Assembly (NCBI RefSeq): GCF_003627155.1
Contig: NZ_CP032621.1
Coordinates: forward strand, 682,001 to 746,000
Direction of reading: 5' to 3'
Source of the DNA: Streptococcus gwangjuense
GTDB lineage: Bacteria > Bacillota > Bacilli > Lactobacillales > Streptococcaceae
Length of the DNA stretch: 64,000 nt
Part shown: piece after piece, positions 1 to 9,755 of the stretch
Numbering within the stretch: position 1 is the stretch's first letter
Layout: each line of letters opens with the position of its first letter
The notes under the pieces: model-generated
Seen by the model: the letters and a program-made list of their open reading frames with translations, nothing else
Databases searched by the model: none
What the model was told of the DNA's origin: nothing
Program-made: the position numbers and the translations under genes

Positions 1-1
1 A

Positions 2-3000
2 GTGGCAAATCCTAGTCTTGTGAAAACTAAAAAACGTTATAGTTCACCAACTTATGAAGTGATTCCAGATGTTGTCGATACTGATAGTTCTGTAAATTTT
101 GATAATCCTACTTATGTGTTAGAGCAAATAGATGCAAATCAAACAGCTAATATTTTAGAAGCTGGTAAAGATGGTATTTTTGGTACATCTGATGATGTGG
201 AACGAACTGTAACAGGGGATAAAATTGCTGATTTTTCAGCTGGGTCTGGTAAAGCTTTTATAAAGGAAGATTTGAAACCTTTCTTTAATTTACCTGACTA
301 TAATGTTTTACCTGTAAATACTAATCCTAGTATAAAGGACGTTTTAAAAAATCATGAATCGTATTACGTTTTATATGAAATTTTAAAATTTGCAGAAAAT
401 GAGGCAACTAGTGATTCAGATAAAGAGAAAATAAGGGCTGCTAAGTCTAAAGTGGATGCTTATTTGGATTCGGTAGCTACTACTTTAGAGAGCAAAGGCT
501 TGAAAGTTGCTTATGTAAAAGATTCAACTTTAAGTAACATTCGAGGTAAATACTACTTTGTTTCAGATGGTTCAACCGAAGGTGACCAATTCTTAGCTAA
601 TAGTGAAGAAGCTTCTAAGCTACTTAGTCCAAACTCATCTAATATTCACAGTAATTTTGAAAATCTAACATTTTCGAATGTTAAGGAAACAAAATCTATT
701 TCAGGTGATATTGAAACTACTGTAAAAGTTGAGAAAAATTATAAGATTTTAGATACTGCTAGTTTAGAACTGGAAACAATTACAACAACAAAACGTACTC
801 ATTTAGTCACTAAAGAAAATATATTGTCTAACTATCTTGAAGGTCAAGATACTGTAACCAAGGAAGAAACATCTGATTTAGTTAAAAAAGGTTCAGTTAA
901 AGTTAACGATGATGGTTCGGTGACGGTGACAACAGTAGAAACTATGCCTGTTTATAAATTTTATAAAGGTGTTAGTTTTGATCATGATAATGAAAATTCG
1001 AATGAGGTGCAACCTGATTCAGATGGATTTTTACGATTATCTGATGATGCCAATGGTTTCTCAGCTACAGCTGAAAGCTCTCATAATGAAACAACTTATA
1101 ACAAACGTGAGGTAATTACACCTATTCGAGCTTATAAAGTTGTTGCTGATGGTAATTCTGTGGTAACACATTACTACCGTGAGAAGAAAGCCCCTCTGAA
1201 CGTTAACTACTATCTAGAAAATACAACGACTTCTCTAGCACCTAGTGAAAACCAAGCAGACTTACCAGTTAAGTCTGACTACACAACTCAAGCTAAAACG
1301 ATTGAACCAAAAACAGAGGTTCAAGACTTACCAGAGAAAACAGTTACGACAGTAACTACTTATGAGTTAGTAGCTACACCAGATAATGCGAATGGTAAGA
1401 TTGCTGAGGGTGGAACAACTGTTAATTATTACTACCGAGCAGTAGTTAATACTACTGAAGTAGCGAAGAAAGCGCCTGTGTTGGTAAATTATTATATTGA
1501 AAACACTGAGACTAAACTAGCACCGAGCGATGATCAAGGTCAAAAGGATATTGGATCTAAGTATACGTCAGAAACTAAGGTGATTGAACCAAAAGTTGAA
1601 ACTGAGGACTTACCAGACCGTGTAGTAACAAAAACTACAAGATATGAGTTGGTAAGTGTGCCTAGTGATAAAGAAGGGACAGTTCCAGTTGAGGGTAAAG
1701 TAGTAAATTACTATTACCGTCCAGTTGTAACAACTGAAACTGTCATGAAGAAAGCACCCGTTCTTGTAAACTACTACATTGAAAACACTGAAACTAAATT
1801 AGCTCCAAGTGATGACCAAGGTCAAAAAGAAATTGGCTCTAACTATACTAGTGAAACTAAGGTAATTGAACCAAAAGTAGAAAAAGAAGAACTTCCTGAT
1901 AGAACTATCACTAAGACAACTAAGTACGAACTTGTGAAAGTACCTGAAGACAAGGAAGGTACCGTTCCAGTTGAGGGTAAAGTAGTCAATTACTATTACC
2001 GTCCAGTTGTAACAACTGAAACTGTCATGAAGAAAGCACCCGTTCTTGTAAACTACTACATTGAAAACACTGAAACTAAATTAGCTCCAAGTGATGACCA
2101 AGGTCAAAAAGAAATTGGCTCTAACTATACTAGTGAAACTAAGGTAATTGAACCAAAAGTAGAAAAAGAAGAACTTCCTGATAGAACTATCACTAAGACA
2201 ACTAAGTACGAACTGGTGAAAGTGCCTGAAGACAAGGAAGGTACCGTTCCAGTTGAGGGTAAAGTAGTCAATTACTATTACCGTCCAGTTGTAACAACTG
2301 AAACTGTCATGAAGAAGGCACCCGTTCTTGTAAACTACTACATTGAAAACACTGAAACTAAATTAGCTCCAAGTGATGACCAAGGTCAAAAAGAAATTGG
2401 CTCTAACTATACTAGTGAAACTAAGGTAATTGAACCAAAAGTAGAACAAGAAGAACTTCCTGATAGAACTATCACTAAGACAACTAAGTACGAACTGGTG
2501 AAAGTACCTGAAGACAAGGAAGGTACCGTTCCAGTTGAGGGTAAAGTAGTCAATTACTATTACCGTCCAGTTGTAACAACTGAAACTGTCATGAAGAAAG
2601 CGCCAGTTCTTGTAAACTACTACATTGAAAACACTGAAACAAAACTAGCACCAAGTGATGACCAAGGTCAAAAAGAAATTGGTTCAAATTATACAACTGA
2701 AGCGAAAGTTATTCCAAGTAAAGTTGAAAAAGTTGTTGAAAACGGAAATGTAATCACAAGAACAACTTCTTATGATCTAGTAAAAGTACCTGAAGATAAA
2801 GACGGAATTGTTCCAGTTGGTGGTAAAGTCGTAAACTATTACTACCGTGAAGTAGTTGAAGAGGTTGCAAAACCAAATGAAGCTCCTAAAGTGGAAATTC
2901 CAGAGTTGAAGATTCCTGAAGAGTCTAAGCCAGAGCCAAAACCGGAACCGGCTCCACAACCAGCTCCAGCTCCTCAGCCAGAGCCACAACCAGAACCTAG

Positions 3001-3223
3001 TCCTGCACCAAGTCCAGTTCCAGCTACACCAGAGACACCTGAACGACCAATAGCTCCAGCGACACCAGAACAACTAGCAGAACCTGCTACATCACAGTAT
3101 TTGGATGGTCAACGCGAACTTCCAAATACTGGTACAGAAGACAATGCTAGCCTTGCAGCGCTTGGACTTTTTGGAGTCTTGAGTGGATTTGGTCTTGTAG
3201 CTCGCAAGAAGAAAGAAGATTAA
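2..3223 (+). CDS. LPXTG-anchored MucBP-repeat surface protein (5' end outside window)
   Basis: This is the C-terminal 1073 residues of a cell-wall-anchored surface protein, probably an adhesin. No signal peptide is present at the left edge and the frame is open to base 2, so the true start lies upstream. Residues 1 to about 390 form a non-repetitive region I do not recognise. Six 94-residue MucBP-type repeats (typical KAPVLVNYYIENT and VVNYYYRPV segments) follow to about residue 955. Next comes a Pro/Glu/Ala-rich wall-spanning stretch, then the sortase motif LPNTG, a hydrophobic segment and a KKKED tail. MucBP domains are known from mucin-binding proteins; the ligand here is an inference. Confidence 0.9.
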   Translation: MANPSLVKTKKRYSSPTYEVIPDVVDTDSSVNFDNPTYVLEQIDANQTANILEAGKDGIFGTSDDVERTVTGDKIADFSAGSGKAFIKEDLKPFFNLPDYNVLPVNTNPSIKDVLKNHESYYVLYEILKFAENEATSDSDKEKIRAAKSKVDAYLDSVATTLESKGLKVAYVKDSTLSNIRGKYYFVSDGSTEGDQFLANSEEASKLLSPNSSNIHSNFENLTFSNVKETKSISGDIETTVKVEKNYKILDTASLELETITTTKRTHLVTKENILSNYLEGQDTVTKEETSDLVKKGSVKVNDDGSVTVTTVETMPVYKFYKGVSFDHDNENSNEVQPDSDGFLRLSDDANGFSATAESSHNETTYNKREVITPIRAYKVVADGNSVVTHYYREKKAPLNVNYYLENTTTSLAPSENQADLPVKSDYTTQAKTIEPKTEVQDLPEKTVTTVTTYELVATPDNANGKIAEGGTTVNYYYRAVVNTTEVAKKAPVLVNYYIENTETKLAPSDDQGQKDIGSKYTSETKVIEPKVETEDLPDRVVTKTTRYELVSVPSDKEGTVPVEGKVVNYYYRPVVTTETVMKKAPVLVNYYIENTETKLAPSDDQGQKEIGSNYTSETKVIEPKVEKEELPDRTITKTTKYELVKVPEDKEGTVPVEGKVVNYYYRPVVTTETVMKKAPVLVNYYIENTETKLAPSDDQGQKEIGSNYTSETKVIEPKVEKEELPDRTITKTTKYELVKVPEDKEGTVPVEGKVVNYYYRPVVTTETVMKKAPVLVNYYIENTETKLAPSDDQGQKEIGSNYTSETKVIEPKVEQEELPDRTITKTTKYELVKVPEDKEGTVPVEGKVVNYYYRPVVTTETVMKKAPVLVNYYIENTETKLAPSDDQGQKEIGSNYTTEAKVIPSKVEKVVENGNVITRTTSYDLVKVPEDKDGIVPVGGKVVNYYYREVVEEVAKPNEAPKVEIPELKIPEESKPEPKPEPAPQPAPAPQPEPQPEPSPAPSPVPATPETPERPIAPATPEQLAEPATSQYLDGQRELPNTGTEDNASLAALGLFGVLSGFGLVARKKKED
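1184..2868 (+). repeat. six tandem 282-bp MucBP-coding repeats
   Basis: Units begin at 1184, 1466, 1748, 2030, 2312 and 2594, an exact 282-bp (94-codon) period. Units 3, 4 and 5 are nearly identical in DNA, differing by a handful of bases (for example an EK to EQ codon change in unit 5). Units 1, 2 and 6 have diverged. This pattern is expected of recent repeat expansion or gene conversion. Confidence 0.93.
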
Positions 3224-3255
3224 GTAAATCTTTCTGATAGACGAATATAGCAGAA

Positions 3256-3286
3256 AACCAATGATGTAAAAGTCATTGGTTTTTTG
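3256..3286 (+). terminator. rho-independent terminator after the surface protein gene
   Basis: A 9-bp stem AACCAATGA / TCATTGGTT with an 8-base loop is followed by a T-run, 33 bases after the stop codon. Confidence 0.85.
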
Positions 3287-3291
3287 AAACA

Positions 3292-3316
3292 AAAAAGAGC
3301 CCAGTGCTCTTTTTCT
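3292..3316. terminator. second hairpin, bidirectional-type terminator
   Basis: AAAAAGAGC pairs with GCTCTTTTT around a 5-base loop. Having A's on one side and T's on the other, it could work in either direction. It stands just behind the first terminator and insulates ftsW. Confidence 0.65.
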
Positions 3317-3368
3317 TATGAGAAAATCTATTATCTTAAGGGTAAGAGTTTTTTTCTTTCGGAAAAAA

Positions 3369-3377
3369 TGGTATAAT
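3369..3377 (+). promoter_or_regulatory. extended -10 promoter of ftsW
   Basis: TGGTATAAT (TG plus a consensus -10) lies 70 bases before the ftsW start. No good -35 is visible, which is usual for extended -10 promoters in streptococci. Confidence 0.7.
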
Positions 3378-3447
3378 AGCAATCAAAACTAGAAAATAAA
3401 CGGAATTTGGGAATAATTTCTTTTATTCTCATTAGATTGGTGATACT

Positions 3448-4671
3448 ATGAAGATTAGTAAGAGGCACCTGTTAAACTATTCTATTCTAGTTCCTTACTT
3501 ACTTTTATCTATTTTGGGCTTGATTGTAGTTTATTCTACAACCAGTGCCATTCTTATCGAAGAAGGTAAAAGCGCCCTCCAATTGGTTCGAAGTCAGGGA
3601 ATGTTTTGGATACTTAGTTTAATATTGATTGCCTTGATATATAAGCTGAAACTGAATTTTTTAAGAAAAGAACGACTCTTATTTATTGTTATGTTTGTTG
3701 AGCTGATTCTTTTGGCTCTGGCTCGCTTAATTGGTACGCCAGTCAATGGAGCCTATGGTTGGATTTCAGTAGGACCTTTGACCATTCAGCCAGCTGAGTA
3801 TTTGAAGATTATCATCGTTTGGTACTTGGCCCAACGTTTTTCAAAACAACAGGATGAAATTGGGATTTACGATTTTCAAGTTTTAACTCAAAATCAATGG
3901 ATTCCTCGTGCTTTTAATGATTGGCGCTTCGTCCTACTAGTAATGATAGGAAGTTTAGCTATTTTCCCAGATTTGGGGAATGCTACCATCCTAGCTCTGG
4001 TCGCCTTGATTATGTATACAGTTAGTGGAATTGCTCATCGTTGGTTTATAGCCTTTATCGGTGTATTATTTGGAGTTTCAGCCCTATCCTTATCAGCTAT
4101 TTCTATGATCGGGGTTGATAAGTTTTCAAAAGTTCCAGTATTTGGTTACGTTGCTAAGCGTTTCAGTGCCTACTTTAATCCCTTTGCTGATTTGGCAGGG
4201 TCAGGCCACCAACTTGCAAATTCCTACTTTGCCATGGTAAATGGTGGGTGGTTTGGTCTAGGCTTAGGAAATTCAATCGAAAAACGTGGTTATTTACCAG
4301 AGGCCCATACAGACTTTGTATTTTCAATTGTTATTGAAGAGTTTGGATTTGTGGGAGCCAGCTTGATTTTAGCACTTGTCTTTTTCCTGATTTTACGAAT
4401 TATCCTAGTCGGTATTCGTGCTAAGAATCCCTTTAATTCTATGATGGCGATTGGGGTTGGGGGGATGATGCTGGTACAGGTATTTGTCAATATCGGTGGA
4501 ATTTCTGGCATTATTCCTTCGACAGGAGTAACCTTCCCCTTCTTATCGCAAGGAGGGAACAGTCTCCTAGTCTTGTCTGTAGCCATCGCCTTTGTCTTAA
4601 ATATTGATGCAAGTGAAAAACGTGCCCAATTGTATGAGGAGTTAGAAGCTCACTCATCAAACTATATGTAG
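3448..4671 (+). CDS. ftsW: FtsW, septal peptidoglycan glycosyltransferase (SEDS family)
   Basis: FtsW is the polytopic SEDS protein that polymerises lipid II at the division septum with its partner class B PBP. The 407-residue product has about ten hydrophobic segments and the family hallmarks: the VNGAYGWISVGPLTIQPAEY block near residues 97-117, the large extracytoplasmic loop with HTDFVFSIVIEEFGF near 289-303, and the C-terminal TGVTFPFLSQGGNSLL near 358-373. The length fits pneumococcal FtsW. Co-orientation with ppc 24 bases downstream matches the pneumococcal order and favours FtsW over RodA. The Shine-Dalgarno is weak (GGTGAT). Confidence 0.93.
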   Translation: MKISKRHLLNYSILVPYLLLSILGLIVVYSTTSAILIEEGKSALQLVRSQGMFWILSLILIALIYKLKLNFLRKERLLFIVMFVELILLALARLIGTPVNGAYGWISVGPLTIQPAEYLKIIIVWYLAQRFSKQQDEIGIYDFQVLTQNQWIPRAFNDWRFVLLVMIGSLAIFPDLGNATILALVALIMYTVSGIAHRWFIAFIGVLFGVSALSLSAISMIGVDKFSKVPVFGYVAKRFSAYFNPFADLAGSGHQLANSYFAMVNGGWFGLGLGNSIEKRGYLPEAHTDFVFSIVIEEFGFVGASLILALVFFLILRIILVGIRAKNPFNSMMAIGVGGMMLVQVFVNIGGISGIIPSTGVTFPFLSQGGNSLLVLSVAIAFVLNIDASEKRAQLYEELEAHSSNYM

Positions 4672-4695
4672 AGCTGAGAGTGGAAAGGATTACCT

Positions 4696-7392
4696 ATGTC
4701 TCTTCAAAAATTAGAAAACTATAGTAATAAAGCTGTCGTGCAAGAAGAAGTATTGATTTTAACAGAATTGTTAGAAGATATCACTAAAAACATGATTGCC
4801 CCAGAGACTTTTGAAAAAATCATGCAGTTGAAGGAATTGTCAACTCAAGAAGATTATCAAGGTTTGAACCAATTAGTAACTAGTCTGACAAATGATGAAA
4901 TGGCTTATATTTCACGCTATTTCTCTATCTTGCCTCTTTTGATTAATATTTCAGAAGACGTGGATTTGGCATATGAAATCAACCACCAAAATAATATCGA
5001 TCAAGATTATCTTGGGAAATTGTCAGCAACGATTAAAATGGTTGCAGAAAAAGAAAATGCGGTTGAAATTCTAGAACACTTGAATGTTGTTCCTGTTTTG
5101 ACAGCCCATCCAACACAAGTGCAACGTAAGAGTATGTTGGATTTGACTAACCATATCCATACCCTCTTGCGTAAGTACCGTGATGTGAAATTAGGCTTGA
5201 TTAATAAGGAAAAATGGCATAATGATCTCCGTCGGTATATTGAGATTATTATGCAGACAGATATGATTCGTGAAAAGAAATTGAAAGTGACCAATGAAAT
5301 CACGAATGTTATGGAATACTACAATAGTTCATTCCTGAAGGCAGTTCCTCATTTGACTGCTGAGTACAAGCGTCTGGCTAAAAAACATGGACTGGAGTTG
5401 AAACATCCTAAACCAATTACCATGGGAATGTGGATTGGTGGAGACCGTGATGGTAATCCTTTTGTTACAGCAGATACCTTAAAACAATCTGCCATGACTC
5501 AGTGTGAAGTCATCATGAATTACTATGATGAAAAGATTTACCAACTTTATCGTGAGTTCTCTCTCTCAACCAGTATTGTCAATGTGAGCAAGCAAGTCAG
5601 AGAAATGGCTCGTCAATCCAAGGATAATTCTATTTACCGTGAAAAAGAGCTGTATCGTCGTGCCTTGTTTGATATTCAATCAAAAATCCAAGCAACAAAA
5701 ACTTATCTGATTGAGGATAAGGAAGTTGGGGCTCGCTATGAAACAGCCAATGATTTTTATAAGGATTTAATTACCATTCGTGATTCCCTCTTGGAAAATA
5801 AGGGTGAAGCACTGATTTCTGGTGATTTTGTTGAGTTGATCCAGGCAGTTGAAATTTTTGGTTTCTATTTGGCATCTATTGACATGCGTCAAGATTCTAG
5901 TGTTCATGAAGCCTGTGTAGCTGAACTCTTGAAATCAGCAGGTATTCATTCTCATTATAGCGAACTAAGTGAAGAAGAAAAATGCCAACTTCTCTTGAAA
6001 GAATTGGAAGAAGATCCACGTATTCTTTCTGCTACTCACGTTGAAAAATCAGAGTTACTTGAAAAAGAATTAGCAATCTTTAAGGCTGCTCGTAAGTTGA
6101 AAGATAAGTTGGGAGATGATGTCATTCGTCAGACCATCATTTCACATGCAACCAGCGTATCAGACATGTTGGAATTGGCTATCTTGTTAAAAGAAGTAGG
6201 GCTAGTTGATAAAGAAAGAGCCCGTGTCCAAATCGTTCCTCTCTTTGAAACAATTGAGGACTTGGATCACTCAGAAGAAACCATGAGAGAATATCTTTCT
6301 CTTCCTCTTGCTAAGAAATGGATTGCTTCACGTAATAACTACCAAGAAATCATGCTTGGTTACTCTGATAGTAATAAAGATGGTGGCTATCTATCATCAT
6401 GTTGGACCCTCTACAAGGCTCAACAACAATTGACTGCTATTGGAGATGAATTTGGTGTTAAGGTTACCTTCTTCCATGGTCGTGGTGGTACTGTCGGTCG
6501 TGGTGGTGGACCAACCTATGAAGCCATCACATCTCAACCGCTCAAGTCTATCAAGGATCGTATCCGTTTGACGGAGCAGGGTGAAGTAATTGGGAATAAA
6601 TATGGTAACAAAGATGCTGCTTACTATAATCTTGAAATGTTGGTTTCAGCAGCCATTAACCGTATGATTACTCAGAAGAAGAGCGATACAAATACCTCAA
6701 ATCGTTATGAAGCTATTATGGATCAAGTAGTGGACCGTAGTTACGATATCTACCGTGATTTGGTCTTTGGAAATGATCATTTCTATGATTATTTCTTCGA
6801 ATCAAGTCCAATCAAGGCGATTTCAAGCTTTAATATTGGTTCTCGTCCAGCCGCTCGTAAGACTATTACTGAAATTGGTGGTTTGCGTGCCATCCCTTGG
6901 GTATTCTCATGGTCGCAAAGCCGTGTTATGTTTCCTGGTTGGTATGGGGTTGGTTCAAGCTTCAAGGAATTTATCGATAAAAATCCTGAGAATATCGCTA
7001 TCCTACGAGATATGTACCAAAACTGGCCTTTCTTCCAATCGCTTCTTTCAAATGTTGATATGGTCTTGTCAAAATCAAATATGAACATTGCTTTTGAATA
7101 TGCCAAACTGTGTGAGGATGAAGAAGTAAAAGCAATCTATGAGACTATTCTAAATGAATGGCAAGTTACCAAGGAAGTTATCTTGGCTATCGAAGGTTAC
7201 GATGAACTCTTGGCTGAAAATCCATATCTAAAAGCAAGTTTGGATTATCGTATGCCTTACTTTAATATTCTCAACTATATCCAGTTGGAGTTGATTAAAC
7301 GTCAACGCCGAGGAGAATTATCTAGCGACCAAGAAAAATTAATCCATACAACCATCAACGGAATTGCGACAGGATTGCGTAATTCAGGCTGA
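4696..7392 (+). CDS. ppc: phosphoenolpyruvate carboxylase
   Basis: This enzyme carboxylates phosphoenolpyruvate with bicarbonate to give oxaloacetate, the anaplerotic supply of aspartate-family precursors in organisms with an incomplete TCA cycle. The 898-residue product is full length. The catalytic His138 lies in VLTAHPTQ, and His594 starts the mobile [13 protein letters not shown] loop. The C-terminus ends TGLRNSG, resembling the conserved buried tail of the family. A strong GGAAAGG Shine-Dalgarno precedes the ATG. It lies close behind ftsW with no terminator between them, so co-transcription is likely. Confidence 0.97.
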   Translation: MSLQKLENYSNKAVVQEEVLILTELLEDITKNMIAPETFEKIMQLKELSTQEDYQGLNQLVTSLTNDEMAYISRYFSILPLLINISEDVDLAYEINHQNNIDQDYLGKLSATIKMVAEKENAVEILEHLNVVPVLTAHPTQVQRKSMLDLTNHIHTLLRKYRDVKLGLINKEKWHNDLRRYIEIIMQTDMIREKKLKVTNEITNVMEYYNSSFLKAVPHLTAEYKRLAKKHGLELKHPKPITMGMWIGGDRDGNPFVTADTLKQSAMTQCEVIMNYYDEKIYQLYREFSLSTSIVNVSKQVREMARQSKDNSIYREKELYRRALFDIQSKIQATKTYLIEDKEVGARYETANDFYKDLITIRDSLLENKGEALISGDFVELIQAVEIFGFYLASIDMRQDSSVHEACVAELLKSAGIHSHYSELSEEEKCQLLLKELEEDPRILSATHVEKSELLEKELAIFKAARKLKDKLGDDVIRQTIISHATSVSDMLELAILLKEVGLVDKERARVQIVPLFETIEDLDHSEETMREYLSLPLAKKWIASRNNYQEIMLGYSDSNKDGGYLSSCWTLYKAQQQLTAIGDEFGVKVTFFHGRGGTVGRGGGPTYEAITSQPLKSIKDRIRLTEQGEVIGNKYGNKDAAYYNLEMLVSAAINRMITQKKSDTNTSNRYEAIMDQVVDRSYDIYRDLVFGNDHFYDYFFESSPIKAISSFNIGSRPAARKTITEIGGLRAIPWVFSWSQSRVMFPGWYGVGSSFKEFIDKNPENIAILRDMYQNWPFFQSLLSNVDMVLSKSNMNIAFEYAKLCEDEEVKAIYETILNEWQVTKEVILAIEGYDELLAENPYLKASLDYRMPYFNILNYIQLELIKRQRRGELSSDQEKLIHTTINGIATGLRNSG

Positions 7393-7400
7393 TACCTATC

Positions 7401-7432
7401 AAACTTCCTCTTTTCTACAGGGGAAGTTTTTG
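7401..7432 (+). terminator. terminator after ppc
   Basis: Stem AAACTTCC / GGAAGTTT is followed by T's, 9 bases after the ppc stop. Confidence 0.8.
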
Positions 7433-7460
7433 AATAGTTCAAAAAAATGCTAAAAGAGTC

Positions 7461-7488
7461 TTGACAAGTAGTTGAAAAATGATATAAT
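7461..7488 (+). promoter_or_regulatory. promoter of the trpXYZ T-box leader
   Basis: A consensus TTGACA at 7461-7466 is followed by a 16-base spacer and TATAAT at 7483-7488, with the TG of an extended -10 at 7480-7481. Transcription should start near 7495. Confidence 0.85.
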
Positions 7489-7494
7489 TTAACC

Positions 7495-7732
7495 ATTCAG
7501 AAAAGTAATCATATAAACTTTTTAGAGAGTCTGTGGTCGCTGAAAACAGATAAGTGATGATGATGAAAATTGGGCTGAATGTTATTTAGAATTTGAAATC
7601 ATAAAAATTCGGTGAGCACACCTTACAGTGCATCTCGTTATTGCGAGACAGAGTGATAGGGAAATTCCCTATAATTGAGGTGGTACCGCGCATCGACGTC
7701 CTCACACAAGTTTTTTGTGTGAGGACTTTTTT
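7495..7732 (+). promoter_or_regulatory. T-box riboswitch, tryptophan specifier
   Basis: T-box leaders sense uncharged tRNA and control transcription antitermination. The conserved T-box sequence AGGTGGTACCGCG lies at 7678-7690. A 12-bp terminator stem follows (7698-7709 with 7715-7726), then T's to 7732. A stem I region starts near 7525 with AGAGAG. A candidate specifier codon TGG at 7571-7573 matches tryptophan. The genes downstream are a tryptophan-type ABC transporter, in agreement. The exact specifier loop was judged by eye. Confidence 0.9.
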
Positions 7733-7745
7733 GATGGAGGTTAGT

Positions 7746-7781
7746 ATGGAAAGAAAACGATGGCGTCGCTTGTTTAGATAA
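7746..7781 (+). CDS. possible 11-codon ORF between T-box and trpX
   Basis: The ORF reads MERKRWRRLFR and starts 5 bases after a perfect GGAGG (7736-7740). It lies directly downstream of the T-box terminator and ends immediately before the trpX ribosome-binding region. It contains one Trp codon and four Arg codons. It may be a translated leader peptide that couples to trpX, or chance. No homology can be judged at this length. Confidence 0.35.
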   Translation: MERKRWRRLFR

Positions 7782-7817
7782 GTGAAGCATTTTAAAGGAA
7801 TAAAAAGGAGAAATAGA

Positions 7818-8813
7818 ATGAAAAATAAACGTTTAATTGGAATTATCGCTGCATTAGCAGTCTTAGTAGCAGGAAGCTTGATTTACTCTTCAATGAATAA
7901 ACCAGAAGCTAAGAATGAGAAGAAAGTTGCCAAAGTTGGTGTTCTTCAGTTTGTGAGCCATCCATCTCTTGATTTGATTTATAAAGGGATACAAGATGGA
8001 CTTGCAGAAGAAGGCTATAAAGATAATCAGTTGAAAATTGACTTTATGAACTCAGAAGGCGACCAAAGTAAGGTTGCAACAATGAGCAAACAGTTGGTTG
8101 CAAATGGGAATGACCTTGTAGTTGGTATCGCAACACCAGCTGCTCAAGGTTTGGCTAGTGCCACAAAAGACCTACCGGTTATCATGGCCGCTATTACAGA
8201 CCCAATTGGTGCTAACTTGGTCAAAGATTTGAAAAAACCAGGTGGCAACATTACAGGGGTGTCTGACCACAATCCAGCTCAACAACAAGTTGAACTCATT
8301 AAGGCTCTTACACCAAATGTGAAAACAATCGGAGCTCTTTACTCAAGCAGCGAAGACAATTCAAAAACTCAGGTAGAAGAATTTAAGGCTTATGCTGAAA
8401 AAGCAGGTTTGACAGTAGAAACATTTGCAGTTCCTTCAACAAATGAAATTGCTTCAACAGTCAATGTTATGACTAGCAAGGTTGATGCTATCTGGGTTCC
8501 AATCGACAACACAATTGCTTCAGCCTTCTCAACTGTTGTTTCAAGTAACCAATCAGCTAAAAAACCAATTTACCCAAGCGCTACTGCCATGGTAGAAGCA
8601 GGTGGTTTGGCATCAGTTGTAGTTGATCAACATGATCTCGGTGTGGCAACAGGTAAAATGATTGCACAAGTTTTGAAAGGTGCAAAACCAGCTGATACTC
8701 CAGTCAATGTCTTTTCAACTGGTAAGTCAGTTATCAACAAGAAATTGGCACAAGAGCTAGGTATTACGATTCCTGAATCTGTTCTAAAAGAAGCAGGACA
8801 AGTGATCGAATAA
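7818..8813 (+). CDS. trpX: tryptophan ABC transporter, substrate-binding protein TrpX
   Basis: This is the 331-residue periplasmic-binding-type component of the T-box-controlled importer (ABC substrate-binding family PF04392). The N-terminus (MKNKRLIGII...) is a single hydrophobic segment without a lipobox Cys, so the protein is probably held by an uncleaved anchor; this is inferred. The binding-protein body (GVLQFVSHPSLDLIYKGIQDGL) follows. I chose the ATG at 7818 because AAGGAG lies just upstream; an in-frame GTG at 7782 lacks such a site. The Trp T-box, permease and ATPase next to it support the substrate assignment. Confidence 0.9.
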   Translation: MKNKRLIGIIAALAVLVAGSLIYSSMNKPEAKNEKKVAKVGVLQFVSHPSLDLIYKGIQDGLAEEGYKDNQLKIDFMNSEGDQSKVATMSKQLVANGNDLVVGIATPAAQGLASATKDLPVIMAAITDPIGANLVKDLKKPGGNITGVSDHNPAQQQVELIKALTPNVKTIGALYSSSEDNSKTQVEEFKAYAEKAGLTVETFAVPSTNEIASTVNVMTSKVDAIWVPIDNTIASAFSTVVSSNQSAKKPIYPSATAMVEAGGLASVVVDQHDLGVATGKMIAQVLKGAKPADTPVNVFSTGKSVINKKLAQELGITIPESVLKEAGQVIE

Positions 8814-8820
8814 TCTGTAA

Positions 8821-8852
8821 TGGAGGAGTTGGGGACATCTCCTCCAATTTTT
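8821..8852 (+). terminator. intercistronic terminator/attenuator between trpX and trpY
   Basis: TGGAGGAG (8821-8828) pairs perfectly with CTCCTCCA (8839-8846) around a 10-base loop and is followed by a T-run. Partial termination here would give more binding protein than permease, as is common for ABC importers. It also shows that the ATG at 8820 is not the trpY start. Confidence 0.75.
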
Positions 8853-8888
8853 TACAATAGACATCATATAGAAAAGGTTAAGAAACAG

Positions 8889-9755
8889 ATGGTATTATCT
8901 ATTATTTCTCAAGGATTTGTCTGGGCTATTCTAGGTCTGGGAATCTTTATGACATTTAGGATTTTAAACTTTCCAGATATGACGACAGAAGGTTCCTTCC
9001 CTCTTGGGGGAGCTGTTGCTGTCACTTTGATAACCAAAGGCGTGAATCCCTTTTTAGCGACGCTTGTTGCTGTAGGAGCAGGTTGTTTGGCTGGAATGGC
9101 AGCAGGACTTCTTTATACAAAAGGGAAGATCCCAACTTTGCTCTCTGGGATTTTGGTGATGACTTCCTGTCACTCTATCATGCTCTTGATTATGGGACGT
9201 GCGAATTTAGGCCTGCTTGGAACTAAGCAAATTCAGGATGTTTTGCCTTTTGATTCAGATTTGAATCAACTCTTGACAGGTCTCATCTTTGTAAGTCTTG
9301 TCATTGCTCTCATGCTCTTTTTCTTGGACACTAAACTCGGACAAGCCTATATTTCTACAGGTGACAATCCTGATATGGCTAGAAGTTTCGGGATTCATAC
9401 TGGACGCATGGAGCTTATGGGCTTGGTCTTATCAAATGGTGTTATTGCCCTTGCAGGAGCTCTCATTGCCCAGCAAGAAGGTTATGCCGATGTATCTCGA
9501 GGAATTGGGGTTATCGTTGTAGGTCTTGCAAGTTTGATTATTGGGGAAGTTATTTTCAAGAGTTTGAGCTTGGCAGAGCGTCTGGTTGCCATCGTTGTAG
9601 GTTCTATCGCCTATCAATTCTTAGTATGGGCAGTTATTGCCCTTGGCTTTAATACAAGTTACCTTCGTTTATACAGTGCCTTGATTTTAGCGGTCTGCCT
9701 CATGATTCCAACATTTAAGCAAACAATCTTGAAAGGAGCCAAGTTAAGTAAATGA
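8889..9755 (+). CDS. trpY: tryptophan ABC transporter, permease TrpY
   Basis: This 288-residue integral membrane permease has about eight hydrophobic segments and resembles branched-chain amino acid permeases of the LivH/M type. The start is placed at MVLSIISQGFVW, because the upstream ATG at 8820 sits at the foot of the intercistronic terminator and its first codons would be the hairpin itself. The Shine-Dalgarno (AAAGG, 11 bases away) is moderate. The stop overlaps the trpZ start (ATGA), implying translational coupling. Confidence 0.9.
   Translation: MVLSIISQGFVWAILGLGIFMTFRILNFPDMTTEGSFPLGGAVAVTLITKGVNPFLATLVAVGAGCLAGMAAGLLYTKGKIPTLLSGILVMTSCHSIMLLIMGRANLGLLGTKQIQDVLPFDSDLNQLLTGLIFVSLVIALMLFFLDTKLGQAYISTGDNPDMARSFGIHTGRMELMGLVLSNGVIALAGALIAQQEGYADVSRGIGVIVVGLASLIIGEVIFKSLSLAERLVAIVVGSIAYQFLVWAVIALGFNTSYLRLYSALILAVCLMIPTFKQTILKGAKLSK

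Noticed and set aside
2777..3073. Long minus-strand ORF under the proline-rich wall region, rich in Trp, Arg and Leu.
   Set aside because: It is the reverse reading of a repetitive Pro/Glu codon pattern and has no ribosome site. The same applies to the many other antisense ORFs across real genes here.
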